Notes under the pieces: model-generated
Databases searched by the model: none
What the model saw: the letters and a program-made list of their open reading frames with translations, nothing else
What the model was told of the DNA's origin: nothing
Assembly (NCBI GenBank): GCA_964425485.1
Contig: CAYRML010000001.1
Span: forward strand, 1 to 45,991
Direction of reading: 5' to 3'
DNA length: 45,991 nt
Origin: CAYRML01 sp964425485
GTDB taxonomy: Bacteria > Bacillota > Dehalobacteriia > UBA4068
Translations under genes and position numbers: made by a program
Part shown: one piece after another, positions 15,720 through 24,225 of the stretch
Numbering within the stretch: position 1 is the first letter of the stretch
Layout of the letters: each line of letters begins with the position of its first letter

Positions 15720-16928
15720 ATGGTAAAAAAAGTTGCATTAGCCTATTCCGGTGGCTTGGATACATCAATTATCATCCCTTGGCTGAAAGAAAATTATAAT
15801 TGTGAAGTGATTGCTGTCTGCGGTGATGTCGGACAAGGAGACGAAGTCAAACCGCTTACAGAAAAAGCTATCGCCAGCGGCGCCAGCAAAATATTTATCG
15901 GCGATCTGACTGAGGAATTTATCACCGATTTTGTTTTCCCTACGCTGAAAGCCGGCGCTATTTATGAGGGAAAATATCTTTTGGGAACTTCTTTTGCTCG
16001 TCCGATCATAGCCCGTTATCTGGTTGATATCGCCAAACAGGAAGGCTGCGACGCTATTTGTCATGGCTGCACAGGCAAAGGTAATGACCAGGTGCGTTTC
16101 GAGCTGACCATCAAGGCTTTGGCACCGGAAATGGAAATTATCGCCCCCTGGCGTTTATGGGATATTAAAAGCCGTGACCAAGCTATCGATTATGCGCAGG
16201 CTCATGGCATCCCAGTACCAGTGACCAAAAAATATCCTTACAGCATGGACCGTAATATCTGGCATCTCAGTCATGAAGGCGCGGACCTGGAAGATCCTTG
16301 GAATGAACCAAAGGATAATCTGTTTTTGATCTGCAAAACCCCGGAAGAGGCACCGGATAAACCTTCCTATGTGGAAATTGATTTTCAAAAGGGCAATCCT
16401 GTGGCTTTGAACGGACAGTCCATGGGCCCTGTGGAGCTGCTGACCCAGCTCAACAATATAGCGGCGGAAAATGGTGTCGGCATTGCCGATATGGTAGAAA
16501 ACCGCTTGGTCGGCATGAAATCCCGCGGTGTTTATGAAACACCGGGCGGCACCGTGCTTTATGCCGCTCATGACAGTCTGGAAAGTCTCTGTCTGGACAG
16601 GATTACTTCCCATTATAAAGCGCAGATCGCCTTGCGTTATGCGGAACTGGTATATGATGGGGTTTGGTTCTCCCCTCTGAGAGAGGCTTTGGACGCTTTT
16701 GTGGAAAAAACACAAGAAACCGTCACTGGCACCGTGCGTGTTAAATTATATAAAGGCAACGGCACCGTGGTTGGCATCAAGAGCCCATATTCGCTTTATG
16801 ATGAGGCCTTTGCCACTTTTGGCGAAGACGAAGTCTATGACCAAAAGGATTCGGCCGGTTTCATTAATCTTTTTGGACTGCCGCTGAAAGTTCGTGCTAT
16901 GCTTAAGAAAAATTGGCCGCAAGAATAA
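15720..16928 (+). CDS. argG: Argininosuccinate synthase
   Basis: ArgG (402 aa) joins citrulline and aspartate using ATP to give argininosuccinate. The PP-loop AYSGGLDTS is at residues 8-16. The family segments LGTSFARPIIARYLVDIA, CHGCTGKGNDQVRFE and YSMDRNIWHLSHEG are all present. It is the last gene of the operon and ends at a terminator. argH, normally next, is absent here and must lie elsewhere if the pathway is complete. Confidence 0.97.
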   Translation: MVKKVALAYSGGLDTSIIIPWLKENYNCEVIAVCGDVGQGDEVKPLTEKAIASGASKIFIGDLTEEFITDFVFPTLKAGAIYEGKYLLGTSFARPIIARYLVDIAKQEGCDAICHGCTGKGNDQVRFELTIKALAPEMEIIAPWRLWDIKSRDQAIDYAQAHGIPVPVTKKYPYSMDRNIWHLSHEGADLEDPWNEPKDNLFLICKTPEEAPDKPSYVEIDFQKGNPVALNGQSMGPVELLTQLNNIAAENGVGIADMVENRLVGMKSRGVYETPGGTVLYAAHDSLESLCLDRITSHYKAQIALRYAELVYDGVWFSPLREALDAFVEKTQETVTGTVRVKLYKGNGTVVGIKSPYSLYDEAFATFGEDEVYDQKDSAGFINLFGLPLKVRAMLKKNWPQE

Positions 16929-16935
16929 GTTAGAG

Positions 16936-16965
16936 AAAAAGACTGTGATTATCACAGTCTTTTTT
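16936..16965 (+). terminator. Intrinsic terminator of the arginine operon
   Basis: GACTGTGA (16941-16948) pairs with TCACAGTC (16952-16959), extended by an A-run against a six-T tract (13 bp in all). It closes the argCJBDFG operon. Confidence 0.88.
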
Positions 16966-16966
16966 A

Positions 16967-16995
16967 TTGCTCTGGCGACCGGCTTGTATTATAAT
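16967..16995 (+). promoter_or_regulatory. Promoter of the uracil-DNA glycosylase-coaD unit
   Basis: TTGCTC (16967-16972) and TATAAT (16990-16995) are 17 bases apart, immediately after the arg terminator. The leader to ATG 17025 is about 23 bases. Confidence 0.75.
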
Positions 16996-17024
16996 ATTTT
17001 TGATTGGATATACTGGAGGATTAT

Positions 17025-17624
17025 ATGGAGGATAATTGGCAATTATGGCAAAGCCAGCTGCAATCCTGTCTGGGCTGTGATTTATGTCGTACCAGGACTA
17101 ATATAGTTTGCGGCTGCGGCAACAGGAATGCGGAAATCATGCTTTTAGGCGAAGCCCCAGGTCGGCAGGAAGACGCGACTGGTCAGCCTTTTTGTGGAGC
17201 TGCTGGAGCAAAATTAGAAGCCTTTTTACAGCAATTACAACTTGATAAAAATGATATATATATCGGTAATGTTGTCAAATGCCGTCCTGTAAGGCCGGCT
17301 GCCGGTGGCCGCGGTTATGCCAATCGTCGTCCCAGCAAGCAGGAAATACTTGCCTGCGGATCATGGCTTAAGAGGGAAATCGCCCTCTTGCGCCCACGCT
17401 TGGTTATAACATTAGGGGCCGTGCCTCTGTCCTTATTTTTAGGAAAAAACCCTGTTATGGCTGATTGGCATGGTTGTCCTTTCCAGGTGGATGGTGCTGA
17501 TATGATGGTCTTTCCGCTCTACCATCCGGCGGCAGTGATCTATGATCGCAAGAAAGAGAGCGATTATATAGCAGATTTGCAAGATTTAAGGCAATTCCTA
17601 CAAAAAAATCATTTGGGGGAATAA
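17025..17624 (+). CDS. Family 4 uracil-DNA glycosylase (4Fe-4S type)
   Basis: This 199-residue enzyme removes uracil from DNA. The active-site motif is GEAPGRQEDATGQPFCGAAG (residues 43-62) and the second motif is the histidine of LYHPAAVIY. Cysteines for the 4Fe-4S cluster are C15 and C18 (CLGC), C86 (VVKCRP) and C111. Between C86 and C111 there is an insertion containing AAGGRGY before the usual NRRP motif, longer than I would expect. ATG 17025 behind GGAGGA is preferred to TTG 17004. The gene was once annotated as a phage DNA polymerase-like domain in many genomes. coaD follows after three bases. Confidence 0.92.
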   Translation: MEDNWQLWQSQLQSCLGCDLCRTRTNIVCGCGNRNAEIMLLGEAPGRQEDATGQPFCGAAGAKLEAFLQQLQLDKNDIYIGNVVKCRPVRPAAGGRGYANRRPSKQEILACGSWLKREIALLRPRLVITLGAVPLSLFLGKNPVMADWHGCPFQVDGADMMVFPLYHPAAVIYDRKKESDYIADLQDLRQFLQKNHLGE

Positions 17625-17627
17625 AAT

Positions 17628-18131
17628 ATGAAAAAAGCTGTTTATGCAGGCACTTTTGATCCGATTACAGTAGGACATCTGGATATTGTGGAGAGAGCTT
17701 CCAAAATTTTTGATGAAATAGTGGTGGCGGTGGCTGTTGATAATTATAAAAAAAATCTCTTTTCTTTAGAAGAAAGAGTCTCTTTGGTTCGGGATAGTGT
17801 CAAACATCTTTCTAATGTTTCCGTAGATTCTTTCAGTGGTCTTTTGGTTGATTATTGTATTAAAGTAGGCTCTTCTACGATTTTGCGTGGTCTGAGGGCC
17901 GTGGCCGATTTCGAGGCCGATTTCCAGATGGTAATGATGAACCGTAATCTATCAGATAAGATAGATACGGTCTTTTTGATGTCCGATCAGCAATATCTTT
18001 TTGTCAGCTCCAGTATTGTCAAAGAGGCGGCTGTGGTTGGTGGTAATATATCGGGCTTAGTCCCACCTTTGGTGGAAAAATGTCTTTTAGCCAAATTGGC
18101 TGCCAAGGAAAGTAAAGAATTGCGTTATTAA
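17628..18131 (+). CDS. coaD: Phosphopantetheine adenylyltransferase
   Basis: CoaD (167 aa) adenylylates 4'-phosphopantetheine to dephospho-CoA, the penultimate step of coenzyme A synthesis. The nucleotidyltransferase motif is GTFDPITVGHLDI, with the catalytic H17. The substrate loop LRGLRAVADFEAD and the second motif VSSSIVKEAA (usually ISSTxVRE) are present. It lies three bases after the glycosylase gene and is probably cotranscribed with it. Confidence 0.96.
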   Translation: MKKAVYAGTFDPITVGHLDIVERASKIFDEIVVAVAVDNYKKNLFSLEERVSLVRDSVKHLSNVSVDSFSGLLVDYCIKVGSSTILRGLRAVADFEADFQMVMMNRNLSDKIDTVFLMSDQQYLFVSSSIVKEAAVVGGNISGLVPPLVEKCLLAKLAAKESKELRY

Positions 18132-18182
18132 AACCTGTGAAATTTGTGCTAAGTGGCTGTCAGTACAAAAGGGGTGATAGTA

Positions 18183-18377
18183 ATGTGGGCAGTTGTTTAT
18201 ATCGCCAGCGGAAAGAAACAAATAGGGACTATCATCGATTTATTGCAGAAAGAGGGAATTTTATATCGATTGCACTATCTGGGCCTGCCGGCGGAAGAAA
18301 CCGTCAATGCGGAGATTCTTGTGTCTAAATCCGAGGTAGAGGAAGCCATTGACCTTATTCATAGATATGCCTTTTAA
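18183..18377 (+). CDS. Small DUF2007-like protein
   Basis: This 64-residue protein begins MWAVVYIASGKKQIG and ends VEEAIDLIHRYAF, the pattern of a short alpha-beta protein family often found beside coaD in Clostridia and sometimes mislabelled glutamate decarboxylase. It resembles the DUF2007 putative signal-transducing fold (VVYIA at the start, EILVSKSEVEEA in the second half). No catalytic residues are apparent. ATG 18183 follows AAGGGGTGA; upstream in-frame GTG 18153 is less suitable. The stop is part of the terminator stem that follows. Confidence 0.72.
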   Translation: MWAVVYIASGKKQIGTIIDLLQKEGILYRLHYLGLPAEETVNAEILVSKSEVEEAIDLIHRYAF

Positions 18378-18414
18378 CTAAAAAGAGTTTTTTCGGAAAC
18401 TCTTTTTAGTTTTT
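18377..18414 (+). terminator. Intrinsic terminator
   Basis: A perfect 14-bp stem (18377-18390 with 18397-18410) with a 6-base loop and a T-tract ends the glycosylase-coaD unit. Confidence 0.88.
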
Positions 18415-18557
18415 ATCCATCTAATATATAATGGGTTTTTATTTATTTTTATATAGAGCAGAGAATCAACATGAGTATAAAGAAATCCACAAATACCCTT
18501 TTGAGTTTTAAATGTATTTTGAACAGCTTAAGCAACGGAACAAAAAAGGAGATATTT

Positions 18558-20123
18558 ATGAAAAAGATTTGCTTCCCCATATTGATAGCTATGTTTTTGA
18601 TTTTTGTTTGCAGTTTTACAGCAAGTGCGGAAACCACCTATTATACCAAATCGGCTCCTGTGACATACACCTTGATAGAACGTACTACTTTAGTCAATAA
18701 TGGCACTGTTGCGGCCAAAGATATCACCTTGTCTTTACCGTTGATGGATAGCTCCATGCCAGTTTATCAGGAATTGGTAAGCGAACAATTTACGCCTTAT
18801 CCCAATCGCATTGTCAGTGGCAATTATGGTGATAATGGTTCCAGAGATGCCATTTACCATATCGATTATTTGGCTGCCGGTAAAACAATAGTCTTGGAGC
18901 AGCGTTATACTATCACTTGCTACAGCCTCGATTATACCTATAAGGCCGCGGATGTTCCAGCGCAGTATTCTAAAAAACCTTTATATATTTATACAGAGCC
19001 GTCTTTATTTGTGGAATCCAATGAACAGGAAATTATTAATTTTGCGCAAAAAGTATTAGAGCAAGGGATAACCCCTTATCTGATTTCCAAAAATCTCTTT
19101 TCGCAAGTTAATCTTTATATGACCTATAAAGATGGCGCCAATGCCAACAAAGGCGCTTTGAATGCTGTTCGTACAGCAGAAGGCATCTGTGAGGATTATA
19201 CGGACCTTTATGTGGCCTCCTTACGTTCCTTGGGCATTTCCGCCCGACAGATGACAGGCTATTTATATATAGCAAATGATCCCAATCAACAGCAATATGT
19301 TGATGCTTATGGCAATGTGGATCTTTCGTATATCGGCCACTCCTGGGCGGAATTTTATCTGCCTACGGTGGAATGGGTCTTTGCTGATCCTACTTTTACT
19401 TATACAGTCAATATTGGGGGCAAAAATCAGAAATTTGTTGATTGGGATTTCTTTTCCAAGATCCCGGATGCGCGCAGATATATATTTTTGCGTGAAGGTT
19501 CCGCCTCTGAACCCCGCAGCTATTTCAATTCCACGGGTGGTTCTTTATCAGCTGATTATGCTGCCACTTTAGTTGCCGGCAATCAATCTTTGCCTTTTAC
19601 TGATTTGGTGGGCCATTGGTCAGAATCTGCGGTGATGTATCTTTATAATCAACCGGAATCGCTGGTCAAGGGTGTAGGCGATAACAAATATGGGGTTAAC
19701 ATACCCATAACGAGGGCCCAATTGGCTGTGTTTTTGCAGAGAGTGAAGAAGGCTCCGAAAGCGGATCTAACTTTCCCCGATGTCAGCTCCAATCACTGGG
19801 CGGCACAGGCTATTGCTGCGGCCAAGGAGCGGGGCTGGCTGGTCGGTTATGCTGACGGCACTTTTCGTCCCGACCAGCAACTTACGAGGGCGGAAATGGC
19901 TACAGTGCTGGTAAGATCATTCAACATCAAATCCGGCGATGCGGCAGTCAACTTTAAGGATTTGGGCCGGCCGGGATATGTTTGGGCCGATGCCAGCATT
20001 ATGATCTTGGCTTCCAATGGTTTGGCAGGTGGTGATGGCAATGGTAATTTTATGCCGCAAAAGAATGTTACCAGAGCTGAATTTGCCGTATTTTTAAGTA
20101 ATATCTTACAAAGCTTGAAATAA
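18558..20123 (+). CDS. Exported transglutaminase-like protein with three SLH domains
   Basis: This 521-residue protein has a signal peptide (cleavage predicted after TASA, residue 24), then a domain of ~150 residues rich in beta strands. A transglutaminase core follows with a complete Cys-His-Asp triad: C211 in AEGICEDYTDLY, H261 in GHSWAEF and D277 in VFADPTF. Residues ~347-396, 405-455 and 465-515 are three SLH repeats (FTDLVGHW, FPDVSSNHW, and TRAE motifs). SLH domains fix proteins to cell-wall polymers, so it should sit at the surface. Such cores more often act as peptidases than cross-linkers; the substrate is unknown. ATG 18558 follows AAAAAAGGAG. It stands alone between two terminators. 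Confidence 0.9.
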   Translation: MKKICFPILIAMFLIFVCSFTASAETTYYTKSAPVTYTLIERTTLVNNGTVAAKDITLSLPLMDSSMPVYQELVSEQFTPYPNRIVSGNYGDNGSRDAIYHIDYLAAGKTIVLEQRYTITCYSLDYTYKAADVPAQYSKKPLYIYTEPSLFVESNEQEIINFAQKVLEQGITPYLISKNLFSQVNLYMTYKDGANANKGALNAVRTAEGICEDYTDLYVASLRSLGISARQMTGYLYIANDPNQQQYVDAYGNVDLSYIGHSWAEFYLPTVEWVFADPTFTYTVNIGGKNQKFVDWDFFSKIPDARRYIFLREGSASEPRSYFNSTGGSLSADYAATLVAGNQSLPFTDLVGHWSESAVMYLYNQPESLVKGVGDNKYGVNIPITRAQLAVFLQRVKKAPKADLTFPDVSSNHWAAQAIAAAKERGWLVGYADGTFRPDQQLTRAEMATVLVRSFNIKSGDAAVNFKDLGRPGYVWADASIMILASNGLAGGDGNGNFMPQKNVTRAEFAVFLSNILQSLK

Positions 20124-20158
20124 AAGAAAGACCTTCCTTAAAGGGAGGTCTTTCTTAT
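20124..20158. terminator. Bidirectional terminator
   Basis: AAGAAAGACCTTCC (20124 on) pairs with GGGAGGTCTTTCTT (to 20156), with an A-rich 5' flank and T-rich 3' flank. It lies between the SLH protein gene and the convergent minus-strand small gene, so it can serve both. Confidence 0.75.
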
Positions 20159-20179
20159 TATCATTTTGAGCTTTAATAT

Positions 20180-20305
20180 TTATTTTTCATTGCCGTCAAC
20201 AAACTCTTTCTCACTTATGACCTGGGCAAAATTTTCCTGAAAAACATCATCCAGCTCTTCGGGAGGGATATTTTCCGTATATTGATTTTTCTTCTTTTTC
20301 GCCAT
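20180..20305 (-). CDS. Small charged protein, 41 aa, unknown function
   Basis: On the minus strand an ATG at 20305 follows AAAAGGAGTG and opens a 41-codon frame. The product has a basic start (MAKKKKNQYTEN) and an acidic remainder with IPPEELDDVFQENFAQ then VISEKEFVDG. There is no membrane segment, no cysteine and no known motif. Strong ribosome binding site, codon-like composition and placement before a bidirectional terminator support a real gene. It is divergent from trmK. I do not recognise the family. Confidence 0.6.
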   Translation of the reverse strand: MAKKKKNQYTENIPPEELDDVFQENFAQVISEKEFVDGNEK

Positions 20306-20468
20306 TTTTAACACTCCTTTTCTATGGTTTTATGTTTATTTTAAACAGACATGATTTGAAATATAAGAGGCATATTTTTACATGTTTATGACATAAAATA
20401 TAAAGGAAAAAAGCATTTATATGCGAATATTATAAATATGTAAAAAGATTATTAAGAAGGGGAACAGT

Positions 20469-21164
20469 ATGCAAATAGAGCTCAGTCATCGTTTAGATAA
20501 AGTTGCAGGTATGGTCATTCCGGGCAAAGTTGCTGCCGATATCGGGGCCGATCATGCTTATTTATCTGTATATTTGGTGATCAACAAAATCTGTCCCCGT
20601 GTTATTGCTACAGACCGTGTCAGGGGACCTTTGCTTTCAGCTATGCAGTTGGTGGAATTGCTTTCTCTTGACAAATATATTGATATCCGTTTGGGCGAAG
20701 GACTGGAAGTTTTAGAACCGGGAGAAGCCGCCACTATTTGTATCGCAGGTATGGGTGGTTCTACTATCCGTTCTATTTTGCATGCTTCTGCCGATGTGGT
20801 GGCGCAAACGCAAAGGCTGGTTTTACAGCCTCAGCGTAATATTTCCGATCTGCGCTATTATCTGGCCGAAAATGGCTGGCAGATTATTTCCGAAGAAATT
20901 GTCATGGACAGCGGCTTCTATTATCAGATCATGGCCGCCGAAAAAGGGCAGATGACGCTGACGGAAGAAGAGGCGGAATTCGGGCCTTTGTTGCTTGCAC
21001 AAAAACACCCACTTTTGTCTTCCTATCTCAAGCTGCGCATTGCCGATCACAACACCTTGATAGAACGATTGCGCTCTTTAGAAGGGGCAGATATACAAGC
21101 CAGGATAGAGGAATTATCGCAAAGAGTGATGGTTATGGAAAAAATATTGGCAGATTATAATTAA
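20469..21164 (+). CDS. trmK: tRNA (adenine(22)-N1)-methyltransferase
   Basis: TrmK (231 aa) methylates A22 in the D-arm of tRNAs, a modification typical of Gram-positive bacteria. The SAM-binding motif is VAADIGADHAYLSVYL, followed by VIATDRVRGPL and the family motif CIAGMGGSTIRSIL. The C-terminal ~60 residues are predicted helical, as in the family. Start ATG 20469 follows AAGGGG. In many genomes it precedes the Nif3-like ybgI gene, which is not present here; a terminator and rnpB follow instead. Confidence 0.93.
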   Translation: MQIELSHRLDKVAGMVIPGKVAADIGADHAYLSVYLVINKICPRVIATDRVRGPLLSAMQLVELLSLDKYIDIRLGEGLEVLEPGEAATICIAGMGGSTIRSILHASADVVAQTQRLVLQPQRNISDLRYYLAENGWQIISEEIVMDSGFYYQIMAAEKGQMTLTEEEAEFGPLLLAQKHPLLSSYLKLRIADHNTLIERLRSLEGADIQARIEELSQRVMVMEKILADYN

Positions 21165-21194
21165 AAAAGGAGCCTCTTGCAGGCTCTTTTTTTT
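21163..21194 (+). terminator. Intrinsic terminator after trmK
   Basis: AAAAAAGGAGCCT pairs with AGGCTCTTTTTTT (one G-U) around the loop CTTGC and is followed by a run of T. The stem begins inside the trmK stop codon. Confidence 0.85.
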
Positions 21195-21212
21195 ATCAAT
21201 AAACTATAAACA

Positions 21213-21241
21213 TTGCACAAACTCTATATTGGTGATATAAT
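21213..21241 (+). promoter_or_regulatory. Promoter of rnpB
   Basis: TTGCAC (21213-21218) and an extended -10 TGATATAAT (ending 21241) are 17 bases apart. Transcription should start within about ten bases of the mature RNA end. Confidence 0.82.
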
Positions 21242-21256
21242 ACTAAATTGACGAGA

Positions 21257-21618
21257 TTTATCCGAGTAAGACGAATGAACGCAGGCAGAGCACCGAAAGG
21301 TCCTGTCTGAGGAAAGTCCGGGCTCCATAGAGCAGGGTGCTGGCTAACGGCCAGTGAGGGTGACCTTAAGGATAGTGCCACAGAAATGCAGACCGCCTCC
21401 GCTAGCGGGGGTAAGGATGGAACGGTGCGGTAAGAGCGCACCAGCGATCAGGTGACTGATCGGCTAGGTAAACCCCACTTGGAGCAAGACCGAAAAGGAA
21501 AATATCAGGGCTGCTCGTCCTTTTTTCCGGGTTAGGTTGCTAAAGGCCTCTGGCAACAGATGTCTTAGATAGATGTTCATTGATGACAGAACTCGGCTTA
21601 CAGACTTGCTCGGATAAA
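21257..21618 (+). ncRNA. rnpB: RNase P RNA, A-type
   Basis: This ribozyme matures tRNA 5' ends. The termini form a 14-bp P1 helix (21257-21270 with 21605-21618, one wobble pair). The universal core is visible: GAGGAAAGTCCGGGCTCC near 21310, the CACAGAAA junction near 21379, GGTGCGGTAAGAGCGCACC (P12 hairpin), GGTAAACCCCACTTGGAGCA and near the 3' end GACAGAACTCGGCTTACAG. The arrangement is the ancestral A type, not the B type of Bacilli. Boundaries are estimated from P1. No clear terminator separates it from the gene at 21658. Confidence 0.96.
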
Positions 21619-21657
21619 TATCGACGTTTATCTTAATGATATGCTTAAGGAGGAAAT

Positions 21658-22062
21658 ATGATGCAGGAGCTGCAGAAATTGCATGAAAAAATGAGAGAAT
21701 ATATCAAGATGAAAGAGGATTTACCTTTCCCTGAATTCTCCCAATATTATCAGGATGTTATGGCTTGTCTGCAAAAAGATTATCAGGATTTTAATACCGA
21801 TGATTTGATCAATGCCAAAGGCATTTGCTCTATCATCTATGCCAATGCTCAGGCCAGAGCATTAAATAAAGATGCTAATCGCAAAAAATTCCTCAAAATA
21901 GCGGAAAAAAGTAATTTTTGGCAAAATGCCATCAAAACCAGGTTGTTGAAAGAGGGCTTATCCGAGCAGGAGATTATCAGCCGTGAAGAAGCTCTGTGGC
22001 CCGATGATGAACCGGTTGAGGAAAATAGAGAAGACAATATGCAGGAAAAAACTCAAGAGTAG
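21658..22062 (+). CDS. Hypothetical protein, 134 aa
   Basis: I do not recognise this gene. The product is a soluble, strongly charged, mostly helical protein (LQKLHEKMREYIKMKED at the start, VEENREDNMQEKTQE at the end) without signal peptide or membrane segment. Adjacent ATGs at 21658 and 21661 are both possible; AAGGAGG (21647-21653) favours the second. It lies 39 bases after rnpB and 21 bases before trmB, so it may share transcripts with both. An RNA-related role is a guess from context only. Confidence 0.8.
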   Translation: MMQELQKLHEKMREYIKMKEDLPFPEFSQYYQDVMACLQKDYQDFNTDDLINAKGICSIIYANAQARALNKDANRKKFLKIAEKSNFWQNAIKTRLLKEGLSEQEIISREEALWPDDEPVEENREDNMQEKTQE

Positions 22063-22083
22063 AGCATAAAGGGGGTTTTGGCT

Positions 22084-22716
22084 TTGCGACTGCGCAGACA
22101 GCCACAGGCCAAAGATTTTATCAAAAAAAGTGAGCTGTTGCTGGCAAATCCGCAATCCTTGCGCGGCCATTGGCGTTCCGTTTTCGCCTCCGGTCCGCTT
22201 GATTTAGAGATAGGGATGGGCAAAGGGATTTTTATCAGCAATTGTGCTCTCTATTATCCGGAGCGTAATTTTGTAGGATTGGAACTGCGGGAAGAGATGC
22301 TGATGGCGGCTATCCGCCGTTTTGAGGGGCAAAAACCGGCAAATTTGCGATTTTTATGGCTCAATGCTCTTTTGCTGCCGGAAATTTTCGCCGAGGGAGA
22401 AATAGATACTATATACCTCAATTTTTCCGATCCTTGGCCCAAGAAAAGGCATGCTAAGAGGCGACTGACTCATCAGTCATTTTTACATATTTACGCTCAA
22501 ATTTTGCGACCGCAGGGTCAGCTTTTTTTCAAGACCGATAATCGGGATTTTTATTTTTGGTCGCTGGATAGTTTTAAAGAAAATAATTGGCTTATACTGG
22601 AACAAAGCGAAAATCTGCCACCGGCGGCATCAGGTCTGATGACGGAATACGAGCAAAAGTTTCGCTTATTGGGTCAACCAATATATTATTGCCATTTACA
22701 AAAACCTGATCGATAA
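22084..22716 (+). CDS. trmB: tRNA (guanine(46)-N7)-methyltransferase
   Basis: TrmB (210 aa) makes m7G46 in the tRNA variable loop using SAM. The SAM site is LDLEIGMGKGIFISN, then NFVGLELREEML; the catalytic/guanine-binding motif is LNFSDPWPKKRHAKRRL; and TEYEQKF near the C-terminus is typical. TTG 22084 gives the family-like start MRLRRQP and sits eight bases after AAAGGGGG; in-frame TTG 22078 is closer to the ribosome binding site and less likely. thrC follows in the same direction. Confidence 0.94.
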   Translation: MRLRRQPQAKDFIKKSELLLANPQSLRGHWRSVFASGPLDLEIGMGKGIFISNCALYYPERNFVGLELREEMLMAAIRRFEGQKPANLRFLWLNALLLPEIFAEGEIDTIYLNFSDPWPKKRHAKRRLTHQSFLHIYAQILRPQGQLFFKTDNRDFYFWSLDSFKENNWLILEQSENLPPAASGLMTEYEQKFRLLGQPIYYCHLQKPDR

Positions 22717-22743
22717 ATTAAATACCGTATGAGGAGGGATATT

Positions 22744-24225
22744 ATGAAATATATCAGTACCAGGAGCAAAAGCCAACCGATCAGCGCCGCGGAGGCGATT
22801 TGTTTGGGCATTGCCCCGGACGGCGGTTTATTCGTGCCGCAATCATTTCCCCAATATATGCCCGATAAGATCGCGGATATGACTTATCGCCAGCTGGCGG
22901 AACAGATTTGCGCACTTTATTTGGAGGATTACAGTGCGCAAGAGATCGCGGAAATGGTGGATGCCGCCTATTACAGCGGTAATTTTGACGCGTCTATTGC
23001 GCCTACGGTAACTGTTGGTGATAAAGAAGTACTGGAATTATGGCATGGGCCGACTGCCGCTTTCAAGGATATGGCTTTGCAGATTATGCCGCGTTTTTTG
23101 GCCGCGGCCGTGAAAAAGATCGGCGCAGATAAAGAAATCGTAATTCTGGTGGCAACCTCTGGTGATACGGGCAAAGCAGCTTTGGAAGGGTTTAAGGATG
23201 TGCCGGGAGTAAAGATAATTGTCTTTTATCCAGCCGGCGGCGTCAGTCGCATCCAGGAGCTGCAAATGATAACGACCACGGGTAATAATACTTATGTGGT
23301 GGGTGTAGAAGGCAACTTTGATCATTGCCAGACAGCGGTCAAAGAAATTTTTGCCGATCATGATTTTGCGGCCAAAATGGACGCAGCCGCCAAACAATTT
23401 TCTTCTGCCAACTCTATCAACTGGGGTCGTTTGCTGCCGCAGATAGTCTATTATTATTATGCCTATGCGCAGATGGCTGCCAAATGCCGTATTAAGCCGG
23501 GCGATAAGATCAATGCCGTAGTGCCCACGGGCAATTTTGGCGATATTTTGGCTGCTTACTATGCTAAAAAAATGGGCCTGCCCCTTGATAAACTAATTTG
23601 TGCTTCCAACGAGAATAAGGTTCTGACGGATGTTATCAATGAGGGCGTATATGATCGGGAGCGACCTTTTTATAAAACCGACAGCCCTTCCATGGATATT
23701 TTAGTCTCCAGCAATTTTGAGCGTTTTATTTTTGATATTCTTGATCAGGATGCGGAAAAAACGGCTCAATATTTTCGTCAGCTGAAAGAAAAAGGTAACT
23801 TCACATTGGCAGCAGAGACAGTTAATAAATGGAAAGAATTCCTGGTGGCCGATTATGCAGACCAAAAAGAGGCCTCACAGGCTATCACAGATGTTTTTGC
23901 AAAGTATGAATACTTGATCGATCCCCATACCTCGGTAGCTTATGCTGTGGCAGAAAAATATCAAAAAGCCAGTGGGGATCAAACTCCGTTACTGGTAGTT
24001 TCTACGGCCAGTGCCTATAAATTCCCGGCTGCTGTTTTGCGGGCTTTGGGTCAGGATATAGAAGGCTTATCCGAAAATGATCTACCGGCTTTGCTGGCCC
24101 AAGTTTCCCATGGCACGGTACATCCGGCCTTGTTGGATGTGGATAAGAAAGAAATACGCCATCATCGTTGTATCAAGAAAGAGAATATTGCAGCTACTGT
24201 TGCGGATATTTTGGGATTGCAATAA
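22744..24225 (+). CDS. thrC: Threonine synthase
   Basis: ThrC (493 aa) is a PLP enzyme that makes threonine from O-phosphohomoserine. The PLP lysine is K108 in HGPTAAFKDMALQ. The phosphate-loop motif ATSGDTGKAALEGF and the N-terminal PDGGLFVPQSFP mark the longer class of threonine synthases (E. coli/yeast type). ATG 22744 follows GAGGAGGGA; an upstream in-frame start at 22729 lies before that site. No thrA or thrB is adjacent. The gene ends at a 23-bp perfect terminator. Confidence 0.95.
   Translation: MKYISTRSKSQPISAAEAICLGIAPDGGLFVPQSFPQYMPDKIADMTYRQLAEQICALYLEDYSAQEIAEMVDAAYYSGNFDASIAPTVTVGDKEVLELWHGPTAAFKDMALQIMPRFLAAAVKKIGADKEIVILVATSGDTGKAALEGFKDVPGVKIIVFYPAGGVSRIQELQMITTTGNNTYVVGVEGNFDHCQTAVKEIFADHDFAAKMDAAAKQFSSANSINWGRLLPQIVYYYYAYAQMAAKCRIKPGDKINAVVPTGNFGDILAAYYAKKMGLPLDKLICASNENKVLTDVINEGVYDRERPFYKTDSPSMDILVSSNFERFIFDILDQDAEKTAQYFRQLKEKGNFTLAAETVNKWKEFLVADYADQKEASQAITDVFAKYEYLIDPHTSVAYAVAEKYQKASGDQTPLLVVSTASAYKFPAAVLRALGQDIEGLSENDLPALLAQVSHGTVHPALLDVDKKEIRHHRCIKKENIAATVADILGLQ

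Noticed and set aside
22620..22743. T-box or threonine attenuator before thrC
   Set aside because: The gene follows trmB by only 27 bases with no room for a T-box and no threonine-rich leader peptide.
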